From Rebecca billardiae RCC1528 (Eukaryota; Haptophyta): DNA of 64,000 nt. Shown here in pieces: positions 32,749-42,598 of the stretch. Under the pieces are notes generated by a model. That model did not search any database. It had not been told where the DNA came from and saw nothing but the letters and a program-made list of their open reading frames with translations. Position 1 is the first letter of the stretch. Each line of letters begins with the position of its first letter. The position numbers and the translations under genes are program-made. The DNA lies in assembly GCA_965240325.2 (NCBI GenBank), contig OZ251236.1, positions 682,001 through 746,000 on the forward strand, in the 5' to 3' direction.

Positions 32749-33402
32749 TCAGACATAGCCGTAAGCGCCACCGATCGCCGCCGCCTCCCGCTCAGCAGCA
32801 GCGTCAGCCTCAGCTGCCAGATTCTGGTCAGCAGACGCCAACCCAGCAATGGCGAGGTTCAGCATGTCAGGTCGGATGTTTGCCGCGTCGAGCTGCTCCG
32901 GCGGGATGTCCCGCAGGAACGTCCTGCACCACTTCATGAAGAGCTTGTTGGCCTTCAAAGTGGTGACCCACTCGACCTCGTCGTCGGCCAAGTTGGTGTT
33001 GAGCGTACTCACCACGACGTTGCCGACCGAGATGACCCGCTCGCAGAAGCTCTCCGCCGCCAGCGCGCCGATCTGCGCGCGCGAGCAGAAAGCCATCTGC
33101 GGGATCGGGTAGTACTCGCCGCTCTCCATGAGGCGGCGGTACAGCTTGCCCACGTCGAGCGGCAGGAGGTCGCGAACAATGTCGATCTCGTGCGGGTCAG
33201 TCGGGATACCCGCATCGGGGTACTCCTTGGGCCAGTCGATGACCACGCCCGTGAGCCACTTCTTGATCGTGCCCTTGCACCTCAGCAGCCGCGCGGCCTC
33301 GCGGTGCTCGCGCTCGCGGCGCTCGCGCTCCTCCGGTGGCGTCTCAGGTGCCAGCGGCGACGCCAGGTCCGAGTCGTCGTCGACACCGTCGCCATACGCC
33401 AA
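32749..33402 (-). pseudogene. Remnant of a hAT transposase C-terminus
   Basis: A 217-codon minus-strand frame with no ATG at its start; the first in-frame ATG is about 90 codons in. The middle reads YYPIPQMAFCSRAQIGALAA, ESFCERVISVGNVVVSTLN and VEWVTTLKANKLFMKW. This resembles the hAT dimerisation domain, with P-x-L-x-x-MA, a conserved S/C-ER followed by S-x-G, and the final L-x-x-LKxN. The catalytic RNase-H-like domain and BED finger are absent, and no hAT inverted repeats frame it. It is therefore a truncated copy or, less likely, one exon of a domesticated gene. The DNA immediately upstream is AT-rich and unlike the coding part, consistent with a broken junction. Confidence 0.55.
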
Positions 33403-33792
33403 TGATGGTAATATTATTATAATATATCCGACGATAATGAAAGGGACGATATATTTAAGCAGCAGTTAAAATTTGAAGTGACGCAGCGCAGCTGACGCCG
33501 CGCTGCGCCGTCGGCAAGGAATATCATCACTGACAGGCGGCGCGGATTTATGATGATCATCATCGACGCGCTACTATAATATTATATAAAAGTATATATA
33601 ATGCGATATATATCTGATGATGATGACGATGACGACGACGACAGTATGAGTAGCTTATAATAATAATTATGTTTAGGAATAAGTTGATGTAAAGCCTAGT
33701 TGTAGCGCGCGCGTCCGAGCGTGCGCCATCGGTTGCAGTGTGATAATGGCTGATGCGGCGCGCCGGGTCGGTTGATCCAGCCGCATCCGGCC
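33403..33792. other. AT-rich intergenic stretch
   Basis: Low-complexity ATAT, GATGATG and GACGACGAC runs with no gene. Confidence 0.6.
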
Positions 33793-34647
33793 CTACTCCG
33801 CTGCTGGTAACCTCGGGCGCGCCAGCGCCTCCACGGTGCGAGCGCATGCGCCTCGATACGGAAGCAAGCCGAGGAACAGCTCGCGCGTGTCCGTCATGGC
33901 TGCTCCGTCCAACGCTGGCTGACCGAAGATCACGTGCCACGAGTACTCGAGCAGATTGTGGAAGCAGCGCTCCCTCCGCGTAGGCGCCACCGATTCGCCG
34001 TATGGCGGGCATGCCTGCGTGTAGTTGTACAGCCGCGCGTAGAACGCGCGTGGGTGTGCGCGGATCCTGCGGCGCGACACGACAAACTGCGCGCTGCTCT
34101 CCGACTGGAGGCAGGGCGCGGGGGCGGGCAACTCGGGGTACAGCCAGCGCATGAAGGTGCTGTTCAGGGTTTGCCCGAATTCGGTGTGCTCCACCATGTG
34201 ATGGCACCACTCGTGCCTCACCGGCGTAATCGACGCGTACAGGTCGCCGCGGCACGGCGTGCGCTCCAAAGCGCGAATCAGCGCTTTCACTGCGCGGACG
34301 AGCTCGTCGAGCGAGCGCCGCTGGTGCCAGGCCTGCCAATGCCCGTGCACGAAGAGGGCGTACTCGGGGAGCACGTCGTATTGCTCGAGCAGCCACTGCG
34401 CATAATTCGCTCCCTCGCGCCTATTGCGATGGTCGACGCCTCGGAACATCTCCTGCAGCACGACGACGGGCGCGTGCAGGGGCGGCGGGGGTGCAACCGA
34501 GACGACGAGCAGCCTTGGCCTGGCGGTCGTAGGCTGGATCGCAATTGGATGAGTCAGAAGCAAGCATGCGAGCTGCCAAGCCCACTTGGTGCGGGGTCGG
34601 GATGGTGGGACGGAGACGGTTCGACTACGAGTTGTCATCACCACCAT
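33793..34647 (-). CDS. DUF3431-domain protein (putative type II membrane or secreted protein)
   Basis: A 284-residue single-exon protein. The N-terminal 30 residues are basic, followed by a short hydrophobic stretch, WAWQLACLLL, which could be a signal anchor. The rest matches the DUF3431 pattern: RREGANYAQWLLEQYDVLPE, then YALFVHGHWQAWHQRR (family: N-x-G-x-E...YL...YD-x-LP...F-x-QG-x-x-x-x-H), and a C-terminal block FVVSRRRIRAHPRAFYARLY with RCFHNLLEYSWHVIFG. DUF3431 proteins are scattered in fungi, plants and algae and sometimes accompany glycan-modifying genes; no activity is established. The frame begins upstream at a GTG, so I use the first ATG, 34647, with 34638 as the alternative. It lies tail-to-head behind the atypical cyclin on the same strand. 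Confidence 0.78.
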   Translation of the reverse strand: MVVMTTRSRTVSVPPSRPRTKWAWQLACLLLTHPIAIQPTTARPRLLVVSVAPPPPLHAPVVVLQEMFRGVDHRNRREGANYAQWLLEQYDVLPEYALFVHGHWQAWHQRRSLDELVRAVKALIRALERTPCRGDLYASITPVRHEWCHHMVEHTEFGQTLNSTFMRWLYPELPAPAPCLQSESSAQFVVSRRRIRAHPRAFYARLYNYTQACPPYGESVAPTRRERCFHNLLEYSWHVIFGQPALDGAAMTDTRELFLGLLPYRGACARTVEALARPRLPAAE

Positions 34648-34902
34648 CAGCGCCCCGCCCGGCGAGGCGCCATCGCTCACTGCCAGCGCATCCAGTGCGA
34701 GACCGTTGGCGCGGTGATTCGTGGACGACTCGTGATTCGTGGACGTGAGGCGCTAAACTAACTTGAGTAACTAAGTACTCAGGTCGTTCCAGCGGCACAG
34801 GTCTCCGGGACATAGCTGCCGAGCTGGCAGCACCGGGCCGACTGTAAGGTCCTCCGCCTGCGGCGCACTACGCCATCGCACGGACCCCCGCGACGCACGG
34901 CA

Positions 34903-36552
34903 TCATGCGCCGCCTCGCGCACCGCTGCTCGGGTCGACCGCGGTGGCGGGCGGCGGCAAGGACGCCCACGCCCATGGCCGCCGGTACGGGCACAGCGGAA
35001 ATGGCATCGGCAAGGCCGCCGCGGCCGCGGCGGCTGCCGCGGTCAGCGTGGCGTCGCAGACGCCGTCGTCAGACGCCGCGGTCGCGCGCGGCTCGGCATC
35101 GGCCGTTTTGGCCGCGCTCACCGCCTGCCGCGGGGGCGGCGCTGAAAGCAGTGCCGCAGGCGCTGTCGCCGCCCGGAATGCGGCGGCGTGCATGTTTGCG
35201 TGCTGCGTCGCGACCATCATCCAGTGCGCGTGCTCGGCGAGCGCCGCGGCCTGCAGCTCGTCAAGCCGGGGCGCGCGCCCCGCGTCGAGCTGCGGCTCGC
35301 TCTCCACCGTCGTGCACGCGCCGTAACCATCGGCCAGCAGCGACGCCGCCTCGGCCATCGCGTCGGATTCGTCTGTGCCACGGGCGGCGCGGTGCGCGCC
35401 CAGAGGCGCCCCGCGCGGGTGGTCCGCTGCGCCGGCCGCGAGCGCGCCGCCGCTCCAGGGCCTCGGCATGGGCCTGATGGCATGCCAAGGGGGCGTGAGG
35501 CTCACGCCCGCGTCCGCGAGCACCGAGTGCGCGTCGGGCTGACCGGGCTTCCCTGCGCCGTTGGCGGCCGCGCGCGGCGCGCCGAGGCTCAGCTCCCACA
35601 AGTCGCGCTGCCCGTCGCGCGCTCGCTCCGCGTACACGTCGTCGGCGGCGGCGCGCGGCGAGCGCGCGAGCAGTGGCGCGGGCGCGTGCGGGTCGAACGC
35701 CTCGCCCTCCACCTCCGCGTCCTCGGCCTCGAGCGTGCCGAGCTCCTCGCGCAGCAGCGCCTGCAGCGCCTCGCGGTAAGCGGCCATTGTGGTCGGGTGC
35801 ACAAAGACAGAGTACGTGACCGCCTTGAGGAAGGAGCGCTCGCACAGCTCGAGCGAGGCGCACGCCACCTTGGACGCGAGCGCGACGCGCGAGGCCACGT
35901 CAATCATCCGCACGCGCACGTCCGTGCACACCTTGTGCGCGAGCACGAGCGCCGTCAGCGTGATCGGACGGAGCGTGCTCATGCGCAGCGGAGCGCACAC
36001 CCAGCCGACGGCGCGCAGCAGTCGCTCGACGAGGACGAGCGCGTACACCACCACCTCCGGCTCGAGGCCGAGCGCCACGTACACGCCGCGCACGAACTCG
36101 CCGATGAGCGCCACCGCGTGCGACCCCGTCGCCTCGAGGCCGAGCCACGCGTGCTCGTTGCCGAGCGCAAACGGATGGTGGATCTCGCAGAACGGACACG
36201 AGAGCGGGAGGCAGACGAGCTCGACGGGGCTCACGCCCGCGTCGGCGCCCGTGGACGAGCCCAGGCTCGTGAGCAAGTGCCTGTGCAGCGCAATCGAGAA
36301 GCCGGCGATCACAGCCTGCGCGCGCGTCGCCTCGCTCGAGAGCGCATGCCGGGCACCGGCCGGCGCGGCGCGCCGCTCCTCAGCAGCCCATGCAGCCGCG
36401 GGCGCGGCGGTGAGTGCCAGCGGCGCGGACACCTCGCGCTTTGGACGCTTGCTCGCCGGGTTCAGCCCTGTGTCGTGCAAGCCGTGGCCGGCCATTCGCT
36501 CGCGCGTCAGGCCGGCAGCGACGGCCTCGGCGAGGCCGGAAGGGACGACCAT
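34903..36552 (-). CDS. Atypical cyclin-fold protein with long disordered C-terminus
   Basis: A 549-residue single-exon protein. Residues roughly 90-260 form a helical domain like the Pho80/CNPPD1-type cyclin fold: FVRGVYVALGLEPEVVVYAL, LVERLLRAVGW, RPITLTALVLAHKVCTDVRV, and CERSFLKAVTYSVFVHPTTM. The alpha-3 helix pattern (LTALVLAHKVxxD) and the later FLKAxxYxVxV match Pho80-like cyclins, which bind CDKs such as Pho85. The C-terminal half is Ala/Pro/Glu-rich and apparently disordered, with poly-Ala near the end. ATGs at 36552 and 36495 are both possible; the longer frame from 36765 adds residues with no family similarity. The partner kinase is unknown. A canonical cyclin lies 7 kb upstream at 27082-28273. 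Confidence 0.72.
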   Translation of the reverse strand: MVVPSGLAEAVAAGLTRERMAGHGLHDTGLNPASKRPKREVSAPLALTAAPAAAWAAEERRAAPAGARHALSSEATRAQAVIAGFSIALHRHLLTSLGSSTGADAGVSPVELVCLPLSCPFCEIHHPFALGNEHAWLGLEATGSHAVALIGEFVRGVYVALGLEPEVVVYALVLVERLLRAVGWVCAPLRMSTLRPITLTALVLAHKVCTDVRVRMIDVASRVALASKVACASLELCERSFLKAVTYSVFVHPTTMAAYREALQALLREELGTLEAEDAEVEGEAFDPHAPAPLLARSPRAAADDVYAERARDGQRDLWELSLGAPRAAANGAGKPGQPDAHSVLADAGVSLTPPWHAIRPMPRPWSGGALAAGAADHPRGAPLGAHRAARGTDESDAMAEAASLLADGYGACTTVESEPQLDAGRAPRLDELQAAALAEHAHWMMVATQHANMHAAAFRAATAPAALLSAPPPRQAVSAAKTADAEPRATAASDDGVCDATLTAAAAAAAAALPMPFPLCPYRRPWAWASLPPPATAVDPSSGARGGA

Positions 36553-37531
36553 TCGGTGCAAGCTGTCGTTCGTGACTGGTGGTCTGGTGGAGGGCAAACG
36601 AGATTCACCGAGTGTCGTGTTCGTGATTGGCTGAAGAAAGTTTGGGTGCTTCGACACACTTCGCTTACGCCGCGCAGTTCCACCAATGAGGGCCGCCTGA
36701 AGGAATTGAAGTTGACAAGTTGTAGCTGCAACCCTCCGGCACGGCGCGGGATTGGCCCGCATCAAGTACCCGGGTTGATTTTGACGTGGCCTTCAGTGGC
36801 CTTCACTCCCTTTCCTTCAACTCGGCAACCGCAGATATTCATCGGTGTCATACCAGGTGAACCACCAAGAGACTTTATTAAAAGGCTACTTTACTCATGA
36901 ATTGTCATCAGCGGAAACGCCAACGTCGAAGCTTCAACCCCTTCCGCAGCCGCAGGATCAAGCCGCGTGCGCCGTTCTCGCGCTAGGCTACAGCCCGTGA
37001 CAGCAACCCGCAGTGTCAGTATAACCGGTGTGCGCCATCATGCCTCACCACGTGAGAGAGAGAGTGTGTGCTGCCGCGCAGTCGCACGTCCACGCATCGT
37101 TCTGGAGCCGCATTGATTTCTCTCGCGGATCCGTAACACCGCGCGGCGGCCGTCCGCGCGGGCCGCGCGGGCCGCTGCCGGTCCGGGCGCCGGGCCGGCG
37201 CGCACGCGGGGCCGCCCACGGCCACGGGCCCAAGCTGACTCACCCGGCGGCGTGGACCCGACGGTGCTCTGCGCAAGCGCGACTGCCGTGCTGTCTCGGA
37301 CAGCCTGCATGCATGTCGGTGCGCACGTTTCGAGGGTAGTCTACCGTAGCCGCACTCTGAACGCTGAGGAGGCCTCCCAGTCCGGTCCGGCATCGGCCGG
37401 GTCGGATTCAAACTCGGCCGCCATCGCGCGACTGCCGGGCGCGCCCGCGCGGGTCGCATATAAGTTGGCGCGGACCACGGCGCGAGCCCGCACGCCAGGC
37501 CCGAGTGCCGCGACGCGCCAGGCGGCTTGCG
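36553..37531. other. Divergent intergenic region between atypical cyclin and filamin-repeat gene
   Basis: Includes a GC-poorer segment near 36600-36900 and a GC-rich one from 37130. A TATA-like box precedes the filamin-type gene. No gene recognised. Confidence 0.5.
37459..37463 (+). promoter_or_regulatory. TATA-like box of the filamin-repeat gene
   Basis: TATAA at 37459-37463, 69 bp before the ATG, a spacing similar to that in the Sel1/MYND gene (65 bp). Confidence 0.5.
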
Positions 37532-40500
37532 ATGGCCCGCTCAGGCCGCGAGCCCGCCGTCGGCTCCGCGCTCGGCCGCTCCCGGCGCGTGGCCGTGTCG
37601 GGCGACCTCGCGCAGATTGGCGTTGACCAAGTCGGCACGATCATGCTCAGCCTCGAGCGTGTGAACGTCTCGAGCGGCTCGACGATGGTGCGCGTGCAGG
37701 TCTCGAGCGCCAGCAGCGGGGGCCCCGCCGTCTCGCGCCGCCCGGCCGCCAAGCCGTACTTTGCGCGGGACTATCCGACGCCGCTTGCGCAGGACGAGGC
37801 GCAGCTGTCGTACGGGCCGCTCACGCGCGCGGGCGAGGGCATCCTCGCGATCACCGTCGACGGGTCGCACGTGCCAGGCTCGCCGTTCGCGCTCGACGTG
37901 CTCCCCGGCGTGCCGCACGGGCCGAGCTCCACGCTGGTGGCCGGCGAGCCGGAGGACGGCGGCGCTGAGGCGTCCGCGGCGACGTCGGGACCGCCCCTCG
38001 CGATGGCGCGCGCGGGCGAGGTGGGCGCGGCGACGGTCATCGCGCGGGATCGGCACGGCAACCTGACGGACGCGAGCGCCGAGGCGGTCGAGGTCTGGCT
38101 GCAGCGCGTGCGAGCCGGCGGCGCGCACGGCGCGGGCCGCGCGGCCGGCGGCGGCGCGCCGGAGCGTCAATTGTCGTGGGAGCCTAGGCCGGGGTCGGCT
38201 GATGGCGGCGGTGCGACCACGCGCGCGGCCGGCGCGGCGGCGGAGTCGGCGCGCGTCGAGGCGGCGAGCGTGCACGAGCGCGTGTGGGCCGAGCCGGCCC
38301 GCGAGCCGCGCCCCGACGGTGCCGTCCCCGACGCGTACGGCGGCCTCGGCCGCCCCGGGCCGCGCGCGCTCGTGGGCGTGCGCTTCATCCGCACAAAGGC
38401 AGGAGAGTACTTACTGAGCGCGCGGCTTCGGGGCGAGCTGGTCGGGCGCGCGCTCCGGTGCCGCGTGCTCGCGGCGGAGGCGCACGCGCCCACGAGCGTG
38501 CTGCTGCATGCGACCACGCTCGGTGCGCCCGCCGACGGCGGTGTCGAGCAGCCCAGCCTGCCGGTGAAGCTTGCCGACGTGGACGATCGGACGGGCGGCG
38601 GAGCGCTCGGTCTAGAGTCTGCGAGCGTCGCGTCGGCCGGCGCGTTCCCGCAGCTGCGGCTGCTGCTGCCCGCGGGCGAGTGGTGCCGCCTCGCGCTGCG
38701 CGCGCGCGACCGCTTCGGCAACGACCTCGACCACTCCGGCGATTTCGTCGCCGCCGCCGGCTACAGCGACGACGGCGGCGGCGGCGGCGCGGATGGAGCG
38801 TTTGCTGTCGGCGGCGTCGACGCGGCGGGCGAGCACAGCGCCGAGCCGCCGAGGCGTGCGGCGGTGGGCGAGCTGCTTGCGCGCGTGCGCGAGATGGGCC
38901 CCGCGCACAGGGCGCCGCCGGGCGCGCCGCCGCCGCCGCCCGCGCCCGGCGCCGCCGGCGCGTACGCCGTCGACGTGTGCGCGCGCCGCGCGGGCGCTTA
39001 CGAGCTCCACGTCACGTTGCGGCCGGCGGCGAGCGCTCCGGGCTCGGCGGCGGCCACGCACGTGTGCGGCTCGCCGCTGCGCGTGCACGCGTACCCCGCG
39101 GGCGCCGACCCGGACTCGACGGCGGCGCGCGGCGAGGGGCTCAGCGCCGCCACCGCGGGGCAGCGCGCCACGTTCTGGGTCCTCCCTGCCGCGTTCTTTG
39201 GTGACGAGGCCGCGGCGGAGGCGCACGCGCGCGCGCTGCGCGTGCGCGTGGTGCGCACGCGCGCGCCGCCCGAGCCGCCCGCCTCGCCCGCGCACTGGGC
39301 GCCGGGCGCCGTGCTGCGCCCTGCGCCCGTCGACGTGGTGGGCGGCTCGCCGCCGCGCGCTGCCGGCGGCGCGCTCGTCCCCAGCGGCCACTCCTCGACG
39401 GGCGACGGCGTGCGGCGCGAGCGAGGCGCGGCGCCGCCCGGCTCGCCGCAGTCGCAGCCACGCGCGTCGTCGGCAGTTCGCGTTGCCATTGCTGTCGAGC
39501 GCCGCCCGCCGATCCCGGGGCTGGAGCGCGCGTACCGCGTGGAGTACGAGCCCGCGCTCTCGGGGTCGCACCAGATCGAGATCGAGGTCGGCGGCCGGCC
39601 GATCGCCGGCTCGCCCTTCGCCGCGGCGGTGGGCGCGGGCGCGCTCGACGGCGCACGCAGCACAGTGCTTGGACTGGCGACCTCTGGTGCAGGCCACGCG
39701 CCGCGCACGGCCGAGCTCGAGGGCGTGGCGGGCGAGTGGTACCACGTGCTCCTCACGCCGCGCGACGCGCAGGGCAACGTGCGCGGCGCGGACGGCGCCG
39801 ACGTCGCGGCGGTGCAGGTCACGCCCGCCGCGGGCCCGTCCGGTCCCGTGGAGACGCGCGCGGCGCGCCGAGTCGACGGCGCGTTCGTGTTGGCGTTTCG
39901 CGCGCCGTCCGCCGGCCGGTATCAGCTTCAGGCGCTCGTGAACGGGCGCGAGGCCGGCGGCGAGGCGGGGCGCGCGCGCGTGCGCATCGTCGCCGCCGAG
40001 CCCTCCGCAGACGCGACCGACCTGCTCGAGGACCTCGGCGGGCAGCGCGGCGTGCTCGCGCACGCGGGCGCAGAGGGCTCGGATGCGGCGCTCGCGACGC
40101 TCGCGGCGCCAGAGCGCGGCGGCGGCGGCGGCGGCGGCGGGTTGGGCTGGCTCACCGCGGCGGAGGTGCTCGGCATCGGCGCGCCCCGGGCGCTGCTCGC
40201 GTTCGAGCCGGCGGCCATCGCGTTCGTCGCGCGCGACCGCCTCGGCAACGCCGCGGCGGGCGTTGGTGCGGCGGTTCTGGAGGCGGGCGGGCTACGTGCC
40301 GAGTGCGGCGCGGCCGCGCGCTCGCCGACCGTTCACGCGATCGGTGCCGGCGTGTTTGCAGTCCGGATGATCCCGGCCACGGCGGGCGAGCACGAGCTGA
40401 GCGTCACGCTGGGCGGCGTGCACGTGCGCGGCTCGCCCGCGCCGCTGCGCATCGAGCCGGGCGCGCCGTCGGCAGAGCACACCAAAGCGCATGGCGGCGG

Positions 40501-42598
40501 GCTGGAGTCGGCGCTCGTCGGCGAACCTTGCCACTTCCACGTGACCACAGCGGACGCGGGCGGGCAGCGGTGCGCGGCGGGCGGCGCCGCGCTCGGCGTG
40601 TCGGTGTTCCCGCTCGGGCACGGGCACCGCGGCCGCGTGCTCGAGCTGCGAGACCACCGCGACGGCAGCTACTCAGTCCGGTACGTCGCTGACGTCACCG
40701 GCCGCTACCAAGTCCACGTGACGCTTCGGCGCGCGCACATCGCAGGCTCGCCCTTTGGCGTCCGCGCTTACAGCGCGCGGGACGGGGACCCGTCGGCCGC
40801 TGCCCCGGCGCCGTCGGCGTCGTCGCCGCCGCCGGCTCACGGCGCGCGCGCGGCGTCGCCGCCGCCGTTCGACCGGGCGGCGGCGGCTCGCCACTCGCCT
40901 GCGCCGCGCCGCCCCGCCCAAGTTTTCTCGACCGCGCTGCCGCCGCCGCCGGCGGTGGTGGCGGCGGCGGGCGGCGGGGACGGCGGCGCCGGCGCGGCGC
41001 GCGCGCAGCCGCGTCCTCCGCGCGCGCACACGCCGCCGCCGCTGCCGCTGCATCGCGCGCGGCCGACGGCCGACGGCGGCGGCGTCGGTGGCGGCGCGCC
41101 TCCGCCGCGCGCGTACCGCACACTCGGCGGCGCGCACAACGCGCGCTGGCCGACCCACCCGCGCGCCGCACGGCCCGAGTCCACACTCGCCCGTGCAGCG
41201 TCGCCGCGCTCAGTCGCATCTGAGGATGGGCTTGCCGCGCCGCGCTCGCGGCCGCACAGCCCCCCCGCGCGCGCGCCGTCGCCGCCGCTGAGCGCGAGGG
41301 AGTGGCGCGCGCCGGCGCCAGCGCGCAGCCCGCACGGCGCCGCGCCGCCGCGCGCACGCTCCGTCGGCCGCGCCGCAGCCGGCGGCGGCGGCGGCGGCGG
41401 CACGCACGCCGCGTCGTGCGCCGTGCGCGGCGCCGGCGTCTCGCGCGAAATTCCGGTGGGCGCGCCAGTCCGGCTCTCGGTCCTGGCGTTCGACGCGTCC
41501 GGCGTGCGCCGGCGCGTGGGCGGCGACCACTTCCGGCTGAGCGTGCATCCTGCGAGCGGCGCGCACATGCGCGCTGCCACGAGCCGCGGGCACGGCGTTG
41601 CCGACGGCGGCACGCACGGCGTTCAAGTGCACGGGTCGGTTACGGATTGCGGCGACGGCCGGTACGAAATGGCGTATACGGCGCTCGCGCCCGGGCAGTT
41701 CTCGGTGACGGTGACGCTGCTGAGCGAGGGGCGCACGCAGCACGTGCGTGGGAGCCCGTTCCTCGTGCGCGCGCGCGCGCCAACCGCGCCGGAGATCGAC
41801 GGCGGCGCGGACGATCCGCCCTGGGGCGCGGAGGCGGAGGCGGGCAGCTGGGGTGCGGGCGCGCGTCGGCCGAGCCCGCGCGCTCACACAGCAGCGGAGG
41901 AGGCGGCGCGCGGCGCGCCCGGCGCGCATGGGGTCCCCGCCGTCCGCCTCCCGGCGCGGGCGCCGGCTCGGCCGGGTGTGCGCCCGGCCGCGTCGTCGCC
42001 GCGTGGCGCGCGGCCGCACTCGCCGCGTGTGAGATTCACTGCGCCCGCCTCGCCGCCGCCGACAGCGCGCGTCTCAGGCCGAGTGCAGCCCGCGCCGCCG
42101 CCCGCCGCAGCGCCGCGCCGCAGCGGCGGCGAGCAGCGCAGCCCGCGGCCGCACGCCGCGCCGCCCACGCCGCGCGGCACGCGCGAAGAGTGGCAGCCGC
42201 CGCCCATGCCTGCGTGCACGGGCCACGGCGGCGGCTCGTCGCCGCGGCACGCGTGGGCCGCGCCCGTGCACGCGCCTCGCCAGCCCGCGCGCCGCTCGCA
42301 GCCGCCACCGGCGCGCGGGCCGCGCAGCCCCGGCACGCGACTGTACCCGCCGCGCACTCACGACCATGTGGACTGGCACACGCGCAGGCCGGGCTCGGTG
42401 GTGGGCGTCGAGCAGGCGCGCGCCGCGGACGCGCTGGCAGAGGAGCTCGCGCACGCCCCGCCCGCGGCGCGCGCGGCGGCGGCCGAAGCGGTGGCGGCGC
42501 TACAGCAGCCGCCGCCGCGCGGCACGCGGCACAAGATCCGTGGCGGCTTCAACGAGAGGGACGTCGCCGACGCCATCGGCCGGGTCGGCTTCGGCTGA
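37532..42598 (+). CDS. Large filamin-repeat (immunoglobulin-like fold) protein
   Basis: A single-exon protein of 1688 residues. At least seven filamin/ABP280-type repeats are visible from their closing strands: VPGSPFALDVLPG (near 115), GEYLLSARLRGELVG (near 295), VCGSPLRVHAYPAG (near 511), IAGSPFAAAVG (near 691), VRGSPAPLRIEPG (near 966), IAGSPFGVRAYSAR (near 1070) and VRGSPFLVRARAP (near 1406). The G-x-Y-x-V-x-V plus GSPF pattern is diagnostic. Pro/Ala/Arg-rich disordered linkers occupy about 1090-1300 and 1420-1640. No calponin-homology actin-binding domain, RING or B-box is seen, so it is not a classical filamin or TRIM protein; it is probably a structural scaffold. The frame opens 27 bases earlier with GTG, so the ATG at 37532 is used. 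A conserved-looking end reads HKIRGGFNERDVADAIGRVG. Confidence 0.88.
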   Translation: MARSGREPAVGSALGRSRRVAVSGDLAQIGVDQVGTIMLSLERVNVSSGSTMVRVQVSSASSGGPAVSRRPAAKPYFARDYPTPLAQDEAQLSYGPLTRAGEGILAITVDGSHVPGSPFALDVLPGVPHGPSSTLVAGEPEDGGAEASAATSGPPLAMARAGEVGAATVIARDRHGNLTDASAEAVEVWLQRVRAGGAHGAGRAAGGGAPERQLSWEPRPGSADGGGATTRAAGAAAESARVEAASVHERVWAEPAREPRPDGAVPDAYGGLGRPGPRALVGVRFIRTKAGEYLLSARLRGELVGRALRCRVLAAEAHAPTSVLLHATTLGAPADGGVEQPSLPVKLADVDDRTGGGALGLESASVASAGAFPQLRLLLPAGEWCRLALRARDRFGNDLDHSGDFVAAAGYSDDGGGGGADGAFAVGGVDAAGEHSAEPPRRAAVGELLARVREMGPAHRAPPGAPPPPPAPGAAGAYAVDVCARRAGAYELHVTLRPAASAPGSAAATHVCGSPLRVHAYPAGADPDSTAARGEGLSAATAGQRATFWVLPAAFFGDEAAAEAHARALRVRVVRTRAPPEPPASPAHWAPGAVLRPAPVDVVGGSPPRAAGGALVPSGHSSTGDGVRRERGAAPPGSPQSQPRASSAVRVAIAVERRPPIPGLERAYRVEYEPALSGSHQIEIEVGGRPIAGSPFAAAVGAGALDGARSTVLGLATSGAGHAPRTAELEGVAGEWYHVLLTPRDAQGNVRGADGADVAAVQVTPAAGPSGPVETRAARRVDGAFVLAFRAPSAGRYQLQALVNGREAGGEAGRARVRIVAAEPSADATDLLEDLGGQRGVLAHAGAEGSDAALATLAAPERGGGGGGGGLGWLTAAEVLGIGAPRALLAFEPAAIAFVARDRLGNAAAGVGAAVLEAGGLRAECGAAARSPTVHAIGAGVFAVRMIPATAGEHELSVTLGGVHVRGSPAPLRIEPGAPSAEHTKAHGGGLESALVGEPCHFHVTTADAGGQRCAAGGAALGVSVFPLGHGHRGRVLELRDHRDGSYSVRYVADVTGRYQVHVTLRRAHIAGSPFGVRAYSARDGDPSAAAPAPSASSPPPAHGARAASPPPFDRAAAARHSPAPRRPAQVFSTALPPPPAVVAAAGGGDGGAGAARAQPRPPRAHTPPPLPLHRARPTADGGGVGGGAPPPRAYRTLGGAHNARWPTHPRAARPESTLARAASPRSVASEDGLAAPRSRPHSPPARAPSPPLSAREWRAPAPARSPHGAAPPRARSVGRAAAGGGGGGGTHAASCAVRGAGVSREIPVGAPVRLSVLAFDASGVRRRVGGDHFRLSVHPASGAHMRAATSRGHGVADGGTHGVQVHGSVTDCGDGRYEMAYTALAPGQFSVTVTLLSEGRTQHVRGSPFLVRARAPTAPEIDGGADDPPWGAEAEAGSWGAGARRPSPRAHTAAEEAARGAPGAHGVPAVRLPARAPARPGVRPAASSPRGARPHSPRVRFTAPASPPPTARVSGRVQPAPPPAAAPRRSGGEQRSPRPHAAPPTPRGTREEWQPPPMPACTGHGGGSSPRHAWAAPVHAPRQPARRSQPPPARGPRSPGTRLYPPRTHDHVDWHTRRPGSVVGVEQARAADALAEELAHAPPAARAAAAEAVAALQQPPPRGTRHKIRGGFNERDVADAIGRVGFG

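Noticed and set aside
37505-37531. Upstream start of the filamin-repeat protein at 37505
   Set aside because: That codon is GTG; the first ATG in frame is at 37532. The same reasoning moved the starts of ACOT9, PP2C, DUF3431 and DHHC genes.
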